Below, in pieces: positions 36,640-46,550 of a stretch of DNA of 64,000 nt (position 1 is its first letter; each line of letters begins with the position of its first letter). The notes beneath the pieces were generated by a model. It did not search any database. It was given only the letters and a program-made list of their open reading frames with translations, and was not told where the DNA came from. The DNA is from Aldrovandia affinis (Eukaryota; Chordata; Actinopteri; Notacanthiformes; Halosauridae): NCBI GenBank assembly GCA_029706075.1, contig JAINUG010000177.1:791001-855000 (forward strand), read 5' to 3'. A program made the translations under genes and the position numbers.

Positions 36640-36850
36640 CGGATAAGAACACAGACACACACACACGCAGACACACACAAACACAAAAAACACATACACA
36701 CACACATGCACGCACACGTGCATGCACGCACACACACGCACATGCAGACACACACAAGCGCAAAAAAACACATATACACACACAGACACACAACACACCC
36801 ACACAGATACACACAAGCACAAAAAACACATACACACACACATGCACGTA
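36640..36850. repeat. compound CA-rich array with internal higher-order repeat
   Basis: The region is alternating ACAC/ATGCAC sequence. A block of the form CAA(A/G)C(A/G)CAAAAAACACATA followed by CACACACA occurs three times (starts near 36678, 36756 and 36814), so larger units were duplicated inside the microsatellite. Confidence 0.85.
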
Positions 36851-37196
36851 GCATAGACTATGGTAGATTGTGGTAGATTGTGGAATGGCTGCATGGCGGT
36901 GTGATGAAAGAGCCGGAGCAGGTCCAGGCTGCAGGCAGAGTTGGCCGTGGCGATTCATTTGCTGTAAAATTAGAGCCTTAATTAGATGTGTAATTACACA
37001 GAGGGGAAATGGGATGCCTGTGAAAGTGGGCAATGCGTCAGAGTAGCAGGGTTCGGAAATAGCCAGGGCCTCATCATCCTCCCGGGGCATACCACGTGAC
37101 CCTGGTCACAGTCACACGGGCTGCCGGGCACCTCGAGCCCCACCACCCCATCCCACCCCCACTCCGCTCCACTCACCAGACCTGTTTGTCGGCAGT

Positions 37197-37415
37197 CACA
37201 TTTCAGGCATTTAGCAGATGTGCTTATCCAGACCGAGTTACAGTTTTGAAATATTTTTTTAACATACAATCCATTCATACAGCTGTATATTTACAGAAAT
37301 TCAGGCCAAGTAGCTTTTTCAAGGGTACGGCAGCAGTGCCTCACCTGGGAATCAAACCTGCAACCTCTGGAGTCACATGCCCACTTCCCTAGCCATCGTA
37401 TCTTGCTGCTTCCCC
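37197..37415 (-). mobile_element. SINE family B, nearly complete, minus strand
   Basis: On the minus strand the head has GGCTAGGGAAGTGGGC and GGTTTGATTCCCAGG. The body has GTACCCTTGAAAAAGCTACTT, AGCTGTATGAATGGATTGTA follows, and the tail is TCTGGATAAGCACATCTGC with AAATGCC. It is diverged but collinear with the copy at 42391. Confidence 0.82.
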
Positions 37416-37419
37416 AGTT

Positions 37420-38058
37420 CTCACTGCGCTGCCCACTGGCCCCTCTCCAGCTCCGCCCACATCATAATCACCAGTGTCAGAGCTGCTGAAAATCAAGCGC
37501 CTCTTAATTATTAACGAGGAGCTTAATTCGCTGTGAAAGAACGGAGGGCGGGGAGGAGCCGCGCCCGGGGCCCGCTCTTCATCACCGGAGCGCCAGCGTG
37601 CGAGTGTCATCTCCAAAGCACCCGAATCCCTCACGAGCCGCAAGGCCCTAGGCCAGCAGCTGAGGATCGTGAGCGGTCGTTTGTACTTGGGTCTATGGGA
37701 GCACTTCAGCAAAGTCAATGAAGGCAATTGGACGTTAAATCGCTTGCGCCTCACCCGTGATGATTTCCCGATGGCTAGAGGTTTATCGCCCCCTGGCTGC
37801 CACGTTATGAACTGCCCAAGGAGGGGTGCTGGTGTCCCAGCACACAGCAAGAGCCACCGGCCTTTTTCTGGGAGCTTCGTGAAATGATAGTGATCTACGT
37901 GCGTGTGAGGGGCAGGGTCCTTCGTTATCTTACTCGTGTCGAAGCATGCTCAGTTGACAAGCATCCTTATCCAAAGCAGGCCTAATCCAAAGAAAGGCCT
38001 TCGATGTTTAACACAGGGTTTACCCAAACAGCTTTAGGATCATGTTGTATGAGATGTG
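37420..38058. other. intron segment with homeodomain-type motifs at its start
   Basis: Bases 37490-37540 contain TAATTATTAA and CTTAATTCG in a compact, non-repetitive context. The rest is GC-richer and unassigned. Confidence 0.45.
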
Positions 38059-38582
38059 TGAAGGGCAGTTGTCAAAGGAAAGGAAAGACCAACATAAAGT
38101 GTCTTAATAGGGCATTGCTGCCAGTACAGCTTCAGGGCATACATTCTGGGACTCTGTTGGAGGGATGGGACACCGTTCTTCCAGGAGAAATTCCATAGTT
38201 TGGTGTTTTGTTGATGGTGATGGAAAACACCTCTTCAGGTACTGCTCTAGAATCTCCCATAAGTTTTCAATTTGGTTGAGCTCTGGTGACTGAGATGGTC
38301 ATGGCATATGGTTTACATTGTTTTCATGCTCATCAAACCATTCGGTGATCACTCGTGCCCTGTGGATGGGGGTATTGTCATCCTGGAAGAGACCACTCCC
38401 ATCAAGATGGAAATGCTTCATCATAGGACGAAGGTGATCACTCAGAATGGCTTTGTATTTGTTGGCATTTACCTTTCCCTCTAAGGGGTTGAGTGGACCT
38501 AAACCATGCCAGGACAATGCATCCCACACCATAACACAGCTGCTAGAACCCTTAATTTACTTTTTTGGGCAGTTACCTGCAT
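38059..38582 (-). mobile_element. Tc1-like DNA transposon, internal-deletion copy 2
   Basis: On the minus strand the element starts near GCAGGTAACTGCCC, passes AGTAAATTAAGGGTTCT straight into the transposase C-terminal half, and ends GACAACTGCCCTTC. The organisation and deletion junction match copies 1 and 3. It is about 520 bp with diverged right terminal repeat. An L2-type SINE tail starts directly beside its plus-strand right edge. Confidence 0.83.
38299..38532 (-). pseudogene. Tc1/mariner transposase C-terminal fragment
   Basis: The frame shows MVWDALSWHGLGPLNPL, SGLFQDDNTPIHRAR and EWFDEHEN, corresponding to the middle-to-late DDE/D catalytic domain including the DDN block. It stops after HMP at a TGA in place of the usual Trp (PWPSQSPD block). 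The N-terminal paired-type DNA-binding half is absent. It cannot be catalytic. Confidence 0.85.
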
Positions 38583-38590
38583 GCTCTCGT

Positions 38591-38648
38591 GTTATAAGTC
38601 GCTCTGAATAATGGTATCTGCAAAATGACAGTAATGTAATGAAATGAA
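38591..38648 (+). mobile_element. L2-type SINE/LINE tail fragment
   Basis: TATAAGTCGCTCTGAATAATGG, given in part as TAAGTCGCTCTGAATAATGG, followed by TCTGCAAAATGACAGTAATG matches the terminal domain of the SINEs here. No head is visible because the Tc1 element abuts it. Confidence 0.65.
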
Positions 38649-38649
38649 G

Positions 38650-39177
38650 AGAACATGAGCTTCTTTAATCCCATTGCAAGTGGAATGGCTTTTTCTTGAA
38701 AAGCCGGTTATGTCACCCCCTGTGACCCTCCATTAGATAGAAAAGGCTTTTCAGACACACCCACTTGTGGACTCTTCCAGCTTCTCCAGAGCGTCACAGT
38801 CCTTATCTTTGATCACATGTCTTTGCTGAAAACAGTTCCTGGAAACATCATTACATATAAACACCTCTCTGAATTGGACTTAAAACCGGATTTAAAAATG
38901 GATGGTTGTTCTTATGCCTGTTGTGCTGCCATGGTAGAGTTAGCAAGTGATTGAGCTCAGCCTGGCTATGAGTGGGCCTGGTGGGAGGGAGCATTAGCGT
39001 GCTAGAGTTAGCGCAGTGATACACTGCGCTTTCGAAGGAGGGTGACAGTAGCAGAGTGCACGTTAGTTGTGCCTCCAGTGTGCGAGAAGCTGTTTTGCGG
39101 TGACGGTCATGAGCAGACGTCTCCCTCCTCTGCCTCCTCTTCTGCTCTTCTGCCCGGGCCCGTTTCCTGCTTCTACC
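38650..39177. other. intron segment, no feature recognised
   Basis: No feature recognised other than gradual transition into CT-rich sequence after 39110. Confidence 0.4.
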
Positions 39178-39460
39178 ACCGCCTGCCTCACTAAGCTCTC
39201 TCTGTCTCTCTCTTACTCTTTGTCTCTCTTGTTTCTTTGTCTCTGTCTCTTTCTCTCGCTCACTCTCTCTGATGCACACGTGAACAGATACACACACCCA
39301 CACACACACTGATGCACACACAAACACAGAGGCACACACACCCACTCACAGACACACCCACACAGACACAGAGACTCCCACACACAGGCACACACGCACA
39401 CTGGCACACAGAAACACCACTCACAGACACATGCATGCGCACACACACAAATAGACACAA
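39178..39460. repeat. (CT)n followed by (CA)n compound simple repeat
   Basis: A CT-rich tract (39178-39270) passes into CA-rich sequence (39280-39460) with many CAGACA and CACCCA variants. Open frames on both strands here are artefacts. Confidence 0.88.
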
Positions 39461-39881
39461 AAGCACATCAGCCCACAGAATGATACCCTCAGACCCTCCA
39501 ACTGCCTGTGGAACAGGCTTCTCCACTCAGCATGGGCCAACAATCAAAGATAAACATCATAGTGCCCTTTCAGGTTGTAAAGCACTTAAAACATGAGCCA
39601 GGGGAACATAATACATAAATTATCAGGTTAAATATAAATTCTCATCTGTAGGGCGGTGGATGGGAGGCTGGTGACAGGTGTACTAGCACCCCTAAGAAAC
39701 ATACTGACTTCCTGAGGCTGGCAGATGAGATTCTGAGATGAGATGTCAGTTCCGACTTAGGAGGACACGTATATCTCCCTAAAAACTGCAGACGAATACG
39801 TGACCGCATCACGCAACTCCGTAATGCAACACCAAAAGCATTGCTCTGATCTCATGTCTGCACATGCTGAAGACATGCTCA

Positions 39882-39958
39882 CATACTCACACACTCACAC
39901 ACACACACACACATGCAAACACAAGCGTGCACCCACATGCACACGCATGCACCCGCAG
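39882..39958. repeat. (CA)n and ACGCATGCAC microsatellite
   Basis: A CACTCACA/ACACAC run passes into degenerate GCACACGCATGCACC sequence. Confidence 0.8.
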
Positions 39959-40329
39959 GGATGCAGGTGCACGGCGAAACTTGTTTTGACAGCTGAAGTA
40001 ATACACTGTAGCCGCTCTCACATAAGCCACGGCGGTTAGAGTGGGATTGGGCCGACAGCGAGTGGGTGCCGCTCCTTCCCCATTCAGATGGAGTTGAGAA
40101 GTCCTGGAACACAGTATCACAGAGCCGATACATCATGTCTATGTGTGTGACACAGAAAATGGAGCACACGGACATTTCATGGGCCTCCGCCAAGGCGATG
40201 CAGCGGGTAATTGGGCTGACAGAATTTCACATTACCAACGGAGAATGGCATATCACACCTCTTTGGCATTTACTTGTTGGCTCGCTCGGTCCACACGGCT
40301 TTGAAGTTTGTGCAGTTCTTCGACTCACT

Positions 40330-40870
40330 AACGGCGCACCCTTCACTGGTGCCCGGCTGCAGCTCGCAACCAATTCCAGTTTGTCGGTGCTGGCCCGCCG
40401 GGCCACGAGGGGTACTGCTCCCTCCTACCTTCAGCCAACAATTACACCCCCTTCCAGATCCCTCCGATCGGGTCTCCTCTGGCCAGCTGACTGTCCCGTC
40501 TCTCCGCACACCTGTTAGCCGCTCCCTACGGCCCCGCCTCTTCTCTGCCCTTGTCCTGAGATGGTGGAGTAACCTTCCCCACTCAGTCAGGACGGAAGAT
40601 TCTCTAGCTATCTTCTGAGAACTGCGAACTCATCTTTTCAGACTCCACCTCATACAGAAAAGAAAAAAGAAGAAGTGTAATAGCTTTGTAATATTTTTTT
40701 TCCCCTTTGTGTAACAGGTCCTGAAGCATGAATGTTGGCAGCGCCAATGATTAGACTCTGTTCCTACTGTTCGATAGCTCTAGCGATGATCTCCAGCGTG
40801 AATGTGAATGCATTCTTGTAAGTCACTCTGGATAAAAGCCTCTGCCAAATAACGAAATTGTAAATTGTGA
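40330..40870 (+). mobile_element. L2-clade LINE, 3' end with tail shared by SINEs
   Basis: The first part encodes the end of an L2-type reverse transcriptase: RRAT-GTAPSYLQPTITPP-RSLRS, then in another frame RPRLFSALVLRWWSNLPHSVRTEDSLAIF. The WW-NLP--VRT-DSL-F block is typical of L2/CR1 C-termini. A frameshift near 40518 and a TGA at 40617 show decay. The 3' UTR contains GATAGCTCTAGCGATGATCTCC and ends with AAGTCACTCTGGATAAAAGC, the tail carried by the SINEs in this window. The element is strongly 5' truncated. A second copy of its last 130 bp lies at 54486-54616. Confidence 0.85.
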
Positions 40871-40874
40871 GAGT

Positions 40875-41654
40875 GCTGGTAAACGAGCCGAGACGCTCCT
40901 GGTGCAGAGCGGTCGCTAAGCATACGGATGAGCTTCCTTTCCGTGCTGGTCGAGGCCTAGCCCCCGTGGTCCTGAAGTGTGGAGGAAAACAGTGCAGCTG
41001 GATCCAGGCCTAAATCTAGCTAGTCGCATTCACCCCCCCAACCAGCATGGAAAAACACTGGGTCTTGACGGTTACCAGCAGTTGCCAAATTAACCTTGAA
41101 ACACCAGTCTGGGTGGCTGATTGGTATCATGATTTGTGGGAACACATTGTGTTAAACAGGGATGGTGAACGAGTTATCCATGCATGTCGTATCCCTCCCT
41201 CAGGCCAGAGTGAACCTCTGGAACGTGGCAAAGCAAGCATTCCTGTCAAGCTGAAGGCTTCGTAAAAGTGAGCTCGCCCAGAGCTGTTATATGTTTTTAA
41301 TTCTTTTTTACCATCACAAATCTGGGAAGATTTTGTCTGATCCTGTTTTTTTTGTGTTTTTTTTACACAATCGCATGAATGATAAGAAAAGAAGGACTCC
41401 TAGATGGCGCAAACAGCTGGGGTACTCATTCTTAGAGCAGTGATGTGTCCTAGTCCAATCCTGACCATGTCAATGCTGACCACGACCAGGAGTCCTGATC
41501 GCACAACAGCGACCCCTCCTGGAGGATTGTGCTCCTGCTATATCCCTGCTATCTGTCTGTGCCAGCTGCACAGTCCTCCAGTGCAGTACTTCTGCAGGTC
41601 AGCTGGTGGATTGTGGAGTGACAAATAGTGGCAGCAGTTGCAGTTCTGGTTGCA
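40875..41654. other. intron segment, no feature recognised
   Basis: Mixed sequence. Parts of 41400-41650 may belong to an old repeat whose A-rich end is at 41700, but no clear match was found. Confidence 0.4.
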
Positions 41655-41751
41655 GCAATTGGACGGGCATAACAATTATGATTGGCCATTCCAAATTGGG
41701 GGAAAAAAAAAGAAAAATTATGGATTTTATTATTATGACTGATTATTATGC

Positions 41752-41932
41752 TTTTATTCAGAATGCCTTACACAGTTTTTACATTTCTTACATACAATCC
41801 ATTTGTGCAGCTGGATTTACTGAAGCAATTCAGGTTAAATACCTTGCTCAAGGGTAGTAACAGCAGTGGCCCGTTTGGGAATCGAACCTGCAAGCTTTGA
41901 ATTACAAGCCCAGTTCCCTAACCAAACACAAA
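41752..41932 (-). mobile_element. SINE family B, minus strand, decayed tail
   Basis: On the minus strand: GGTTAGGGAACTGGGCTTGT and GCAGGTTCGATTCCC (tRNA-like head), ACCCTTGAGCAAGGTATTTA (body), AGCTGCACAAATGGATTGTA, and a deleted L2-type tail. Its 5' end directly adjoins a tRNA-Arg-like sequence in the same orientation. Confidence 0.8.
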
Positions 41933-41939
41933 TCAGCTG

Positions 41940-42010
41940 CACCCCAGATGGGACTTGAACCCACAATCCCTGACTTAGGAGGCCAGAGCCTTTCCCGTTA
42001 AATACAGCAC
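41940..42010 (-). pseudogene. tRNA-Arg(CCT)-like pseudogene
   Basis: Read on the minus strand, about 50 nt from GGCTCTGGCCTCCTAAGTCA through TTGTGGGTTCAAGTCC to CATCTGGGGTG closely match vertebrate tRNA-Arg-CCT as I recall it: anticodon arm with CCT, variable loop, T arm and 3' acceptor strand. The D arm is diverged and the 5' acceptor strand no longer pairs with the 3' strand, so it should not fold or be charged. It could be a free-standing tRNA pseudogene or the head of an older SINE. Confidence 0.7.
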
Positions 42011-42223
42011 AAACAGTCACGTGTATGCAATCCCCACTAAAGGAGCTCAAATTGCAATTGTCACAGAGGTACAAAAATTTGAACACGATAAATTAGGCCC
42101 TCATGAGCTCTGGCACGATTAAGAGATTACGGTGGTTTAATGTTTCCTCTCAGTAGTGCAGCTGAAGGGCTGTGTCTATATCCGTGTTCTGGCAATATGA
42201 GCCACTCACTCTGAGCTGATCAC

Positions 42224-42312
42224 TGAGTCCTGACTGTGCCAGTGCACGATTAGCCGGGAGCCCTGCGGGGCAATGCACGATTGGCCACTGACCACAGCGT
42301 CACCCAGTTTCA
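42224..42312 (+). mobile_element. fragment of 'GGGTGGCTCATCC' SINE family
   Basis: GAGTCCTGACTGTGCCAGTG, GGGAGCCCTGCGGGGCAATG and CACGATTGGCCACTG with GCGTCACCCAG correspond to the anterior half of the copy at 48168. Head and 3' half are missing. Confidence 0.6.
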
Positions 42313-42390
42313 GGTAGGACTCACCAACCACACCACCAGCAGCCCATCGCATAAAGCATAAAGCATCCTGAATGGATTTGATCCACTGGT

Positions 42391-42640
42391 AGGCAGTGTG
42401 GTATAATGGTTAGGGAACTGAGCTTGTAACGTTAAGGTTGCAGGTTCAATCCCCAGGTGGGACACTGCCGAATTGCTTCAGTTAATTGCTTCAGTTAATA
42501 TAACTATATTCAGTTAATATAACTATATTCAGTTAATATAACTTCAGCTGTATAAATGGATTGTAAAGAAAAATGTCAACTGTAAGTCGCTCTGGATAAG
42601 AGCGTCTGCTAAATGCCTGTAATGTAATGTAATGTAATGA
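42391..42640 (+). mobile_element. SINE family B, complete copy with L2-type tail
   Basis: The tRNA-like head has GGTATAATGGTTAGGGAACT (A box), CTTGTAAC (TGT anticodon position) and GGTTGCAGGTTCAATCCCC (B box). The body retains AATTGCTTCAGTTAA and GTATAAATGGATTGTA. The tail TAAGTCGCTCTGGATAAGAG, CGTCTGCTAAATGCC and (TGTAA)n closes it. It lacks the CCCTTGAGCAAGG segment and instead carries a local 19 bp tandem expansion. It would have been transcribed by Pol III and mobilised by an L2-type LINE. Confidence 0.9.
42487..42545. repeat. 19 bp tandem repeat within a SINE
   Basis: The unit TTCAGTTAATATAACTATA occurs about 2.7 times inside the SINE body, next to a doubled TTGCTTCAGTTAA. The expansion is not seen in the other family B copies here. 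Confidence 0.85.
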
Positions 42641-43591
42641 TCTTGCCCACCACTGATCCTGGATCAGGGATCAGCAGGCAGGGACTCTCGATTGAGACGC
42701 TAAGAGCTGACCACAGGTCAGCCGGGGCTGCGGGGAGAAAGGCACGAGGGAGCAATCAAGGATACAGCTTTTTCGCAGCACCTGTAGGAGAGAGTGGATA
42801 GTGATCCCGATCTAGTCGCTGAACCACAGCGTGGCGGTGGCGATAACGAAGGCAGTTCGCATCAGTGTCGGGAGCTATCTTTAGCTGCTCCTCGAGCTGG
42901 GCTGCTTTTTTATTCTCTATTTCTCCCATTCTGGGCTTTTTTGTTGTTGGCCAAAAAAAAAAAAAGAAGCCTAATCCCGGCTGTCACTCCAAGCGGGCTC
43001 CCTCTGACAGCCGCCCCGGAACATTCTGATTGGCCGAGTGCGTAAATCCAGAGGCCTGATTTAACTCGGCGAGACGCAGATAACAGGTGAGCTTTAACTG
43101 TGAGTAATAAGAGCTCGTTTATGCGTCAGCCGCACACACGGGCCACAACAGAAAGCCCGATCGCAGGTATTTCACTCCGAGTGACGGGCTAAATCGAGCA
43201 AAGAAACGAAAGCAGGTGGACCCCTCACTGACGAAACGTTATGCGAAACGTGTTACTTCGTGCGGTCTATTAAAAACTCGAGTGTCCTCAGAGTTACATC
43301 AGTACCAGACCTGGGTCAAATGCGTATTTCAAATGCTCTTTAACTCTTTAGATGCAACCTCTTAAAACCTGAGGGTTTTTGTACAATTTTCAAAACATTC
43401 CTGCACATCCCTGAGTATTTCCAATGAAACATGTTACTAACCAAGACATGCAATCATAAGAAAGAAGGATTTTGCTCATATTGATGAAAATAGATGTTTG
43501 TTTTAAAATTGTCGGTGACCTGCTAGAATTTCACTGGTGTCTTAAAAGTATTTCAAATCATTTTGGGCCCAGGCCTGATCAGTCCCTTTGG
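42641..43591. other. intron segment, no feature recognised
   Basis: Unremarkable sequence; A run near 42950. Nothing assigned. Confidence 0.45.
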
Positions 43592-43749
43592 GTCTGTGTG
43601 GCTCAGTAGGTAGAGCATGGCACTGACAACGCTTAGGTTGTGGGTTATATTCCTACTGGGACCACATATGCTGAAAAATGCATGCATTCACTGCTATAAG
43701 TCGCTTTGGATAAAATTGTCTGTTAAATGACATATATTATATTATTATA
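43592..43749 (+). mobile_element. short tRNA-headed SINE with L2-type tail (family A)
   Basis: Collinear with 24532-24684: GTGGCTCAGTAGGTAGAGCA, CTTAGGTTGTGGGTTATATT (B box mutated from TTCGATT), CATATGCTGAAAAATGCATG, and the tail AAGTCGCTTTGGATAAAATT. The 3' end is (ATT)n. Confidence 0.85.
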
Positions 43750-44008
43750 CCAAGGCCTCTGACAGGACCACATGAAATGCTTGCTGGCATAATAGATCGG
43801 AGCTGCCTTGCATGTGAATATTGTAACTAATTCTGCCCTTAGTTTTGCTCTCACCTCCACATGACGTGTTGAGTAAAAACATAATTGTGCGTTATATCAG
43901 GGTTTGTATTACACTATTTGTTTAATGACATAGAAATAAGAACGTGAATGTCATAGTGACACGGTACAGTCTGTAGGCACCCTGCACTGAACATGAGATT
44001 CCTGCTCG

Positions 44009-44070
44009 TTTGGCTCAAGCCACTTTGGATAAAAGCGTCTGCTAAATGGCATATATATTATGTTATTATT
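44009..44070 (+). mobile_element. internally deleted family A SINE
   Basis: TTTGGCTCA is joined straight to AGCCACTTTGGATAAAAGCG and TCTGCTAAATGGCATATA, so the first bases of a head seem fused to the tail. It lies about 270 bp after the copy at 43592, in the same orientation. Confidence 0.6.
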
Positions 44071-44462
44071 TAGTACGCTATACCTTTATTCACAAAGGGT
44101 GCACTAATGTGAAGTCTGTTCTGTGCTGTGGAGTGTAATGTGTTTTTGTCCTTGTGTCTTTATAGTGCTGCACAATAGTGTGTGGTGCAGTAGTATATTT
44201 TGTGCAGTGGTTCGGTGCATATTATGTGTATGGGGGCCTAATAAGTGCATAATCTACACAGTGGAATAGTTTTGGTTAGTAGTGGCATGTGAATCATATT
44301 CTTTACAATGGTGTAATGTTTTTTATGTGTGAAGTGTTGTGGTGCCTGCTGGGAGCAGGCTAATTGGAAAAGAGCTCACAGATCAGGAATAGAATACACG
44401 ATAGACCTCCTCACATCTGTGAACATCTTTTACTGTCTCCCTATTGAGGGTAGAGTCTGCGA

Positions 44463-44509
44463 GTGCTCACACATACACACACACACTCACACTCACATAA
44501 ACACAAACA

Positions 44510-44553
<44 letters not shown>

Positions 44554-44800
44554 AACACACACACTCACATAAACACAAACACTCACACGCACACACACTC
44601 ACTCACACACATTCTCACATGCATGCACACACACTCACAAACACAAACACTCATGCACACACACACACACACACACACTCTCACACGCACACACACATAT
44701 GACATGGAATTGTTCACATATGTGCAAAACCACACAGTAACATGCATATACTCACTTGCCAACACAGGCACATACACACACAAACACACACACCGGATAA
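44463..44800. repeat. compound (CA)n array
   Basis: A long CA tract with interspersed TCACA, ATAAACA and CATGCA blocks, ending around 44795. Long His/Thr-rich frames are artefacts. Confidence 0.93.
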
Positions 44801-46394
44801 TGAAAAAGAGGGATTCCAGTAAACTAAGGCTGTCTCTAAATGTAATCTGAGGGAGTGAGAGTGCACTCAAACTGTTCATAAAATCAGCCTGCTCTTATGT
44901 GAGGTGTTGGGCTCTGAGCAGCCTTTCCACACGGCCCTCAAATCACACCCTGGCCACTCCAGTCTCACAATCGGATCTCTGAATGCTGCAGCTGTGCCCT
45001 TTGAAAAACTAAACAGAACGTATCCTTGGCTGTTTTGTTACAGAGATTATTTTCATGATCTGTAACGTATCTCCAGGCTGATGTTACATGATGCACCTTA
45101 AGTGCCTGGTCTAGGACAAGGGCAGCATGAGATGTTTGGACCAATCACAAACATTATTTCAGTCATGACACGTTTGTAATTACTGTGCATTTTATTACAT
45201 TTTATAATCGCTCCTTTTAAATATTTGTTATATTGGTGTATTCTCAACTTCAGATAAAACTGAAAGACTGACAAATGGTTACACATTTTCCACTAAAGAC
45301 AATAATGTTTTTGCGGGGGCACAGTAGTCCGTTTGAGCGCGCACTGCCCCCCAATACCCCTCCGCTGTGGCAGACCTTGGGTAGGACCTATAAAGTCCTA
45401 GGAGAGGGGGGGGGGGGGAGTTGTTTTTATAAACGAATGGGGTCATGCAACACATAACCATGCAGGAATTAACCATAAAAACTAGATTGTGCTTGCCGAA
45501 TAAACAGTGCTCTGTTGAAAATGCATTGGTTTGGACCACACGTGAAGCACTGTGAGGGCTTTGTGTAAACTCTGTAAGGAACTGTGTTATAATCCCGTAC
45601 ATATAATGAGATTATGCTGTTTGAGCATTATGCTCGTCTGTACAGTGGAAGCACGCCGCTTAGCCAGCCTGCTGATTAAGAAATGAAAGCATCGCCGGGC
45701 TGTTTGGACCGTGGTGTGAAAGAGCCATTCATTCTCGGGCGTGAAGGTGGCAGAGTCATTACACTCAGCCAATCAGCACACTCTGCATTATTCATCATTA
45801 ACTGTGACAGGGTCTATTTTAAGAACATGTTATTTGGAAATATTTTAAGGGATTGTTTTTCATGCAAAAATGCACATGCAATTGTTTAACTCGATGGCAG
45901 GGAGCCTCGCCCGCTTCTGTTGGGGTCTGGTGCCATATTTAGGTGCCATTTGAGAAATTGGCATTTGAGTTTGATCACGGGGGATGTAAAAACCATCAGA
46001 GTGCCATTTTCTAAGTGCGTTTTGCTTTTACTAAATCATGCATTAATCATAATAAAGAAATGATGGGCAGCTGCACGCGATCAGCTTTGTTATGTTGGAC
46101 GGAGGACAGAGAGCAATCGTGCACCGGAGCCTAAAAGTCTGCTAAAGTCACTCTAACCAATCAGTCAGTCTTTGGGCATTAGTCTGGCTACCAGGACCTT
46201 ATCACAGTCAAGCCCTTTCCAAAATGGTCAGGAACAAGATCGCATTCTAATTTAGAGTTAGGAGAGCGCTGAGGTTGAGCGCTCAATAGCGATGGAAATG
46301 AATGGGAAGTTTTCCTTGTGGGGGGGGGGTTGCCTGTTGCCGTGTTACCGGGCAGGTGAGGGTTGTCTACAGCGGGTGATGTTTGGATGCGGTT
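44801..46394. other. intron segment, no gene recognised
   Basis: A poly-G run lies at 45406-45418. Bases 45715-45880 and 45990-46080 have a non-repetitive AT-rich texture suggestive of conserved non-coding DNA. Nothing else was assigned. Confidence 0.45.
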
Positions 46395-46550
46395 CTGTGG
46401 GACTGTTGCGTTTCTGGCTCCCAGGGGCCCACACGAGACCCCAGGGGCCGTGATGTTAGCTGGGAGATTTATTTCCCACATTACGCTTACATTACCATCC
46501 CCGGGGAATCGTGGGGGCACCTGGGAGCCAGAAACGCAGCAGTCCCACAG
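46395..46550. repeat. long imperfect hairpin (66 bp arms, 24 bp loop)
   Basis: The left arm begins CTGTGGGACTGTTGCGTTTC TGG-type sequence, and the right arm ends with its reverse complement, CAGCAGTCCCACAG. Arms of about 66 bp pair with a small number of mismatches around a 24 bp centre. Transcripts of either strand would fold into a long stem. It may be a foldback/MITE-type element or a tail-to-tail duplication. Confidence 0.85.

Noticed and set aside
36567-36854. Open frames rich in Thr/His or Cys/Val
   Set aside because: Translation of CA/TG simple repeats. The same applies to frames at 39213-39526 and 44329-44850, and to Ser/Leu or Glu/Arg frames at 59141-59618.
41655-41715. A-rich end GGGGGAAAAAAAAAG similar to the GGGTGGCTCATCC SINE tail
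   Set aside because: Only the tail matches; the preceding sequence does not align well by eye, so it was not annotated as that family.
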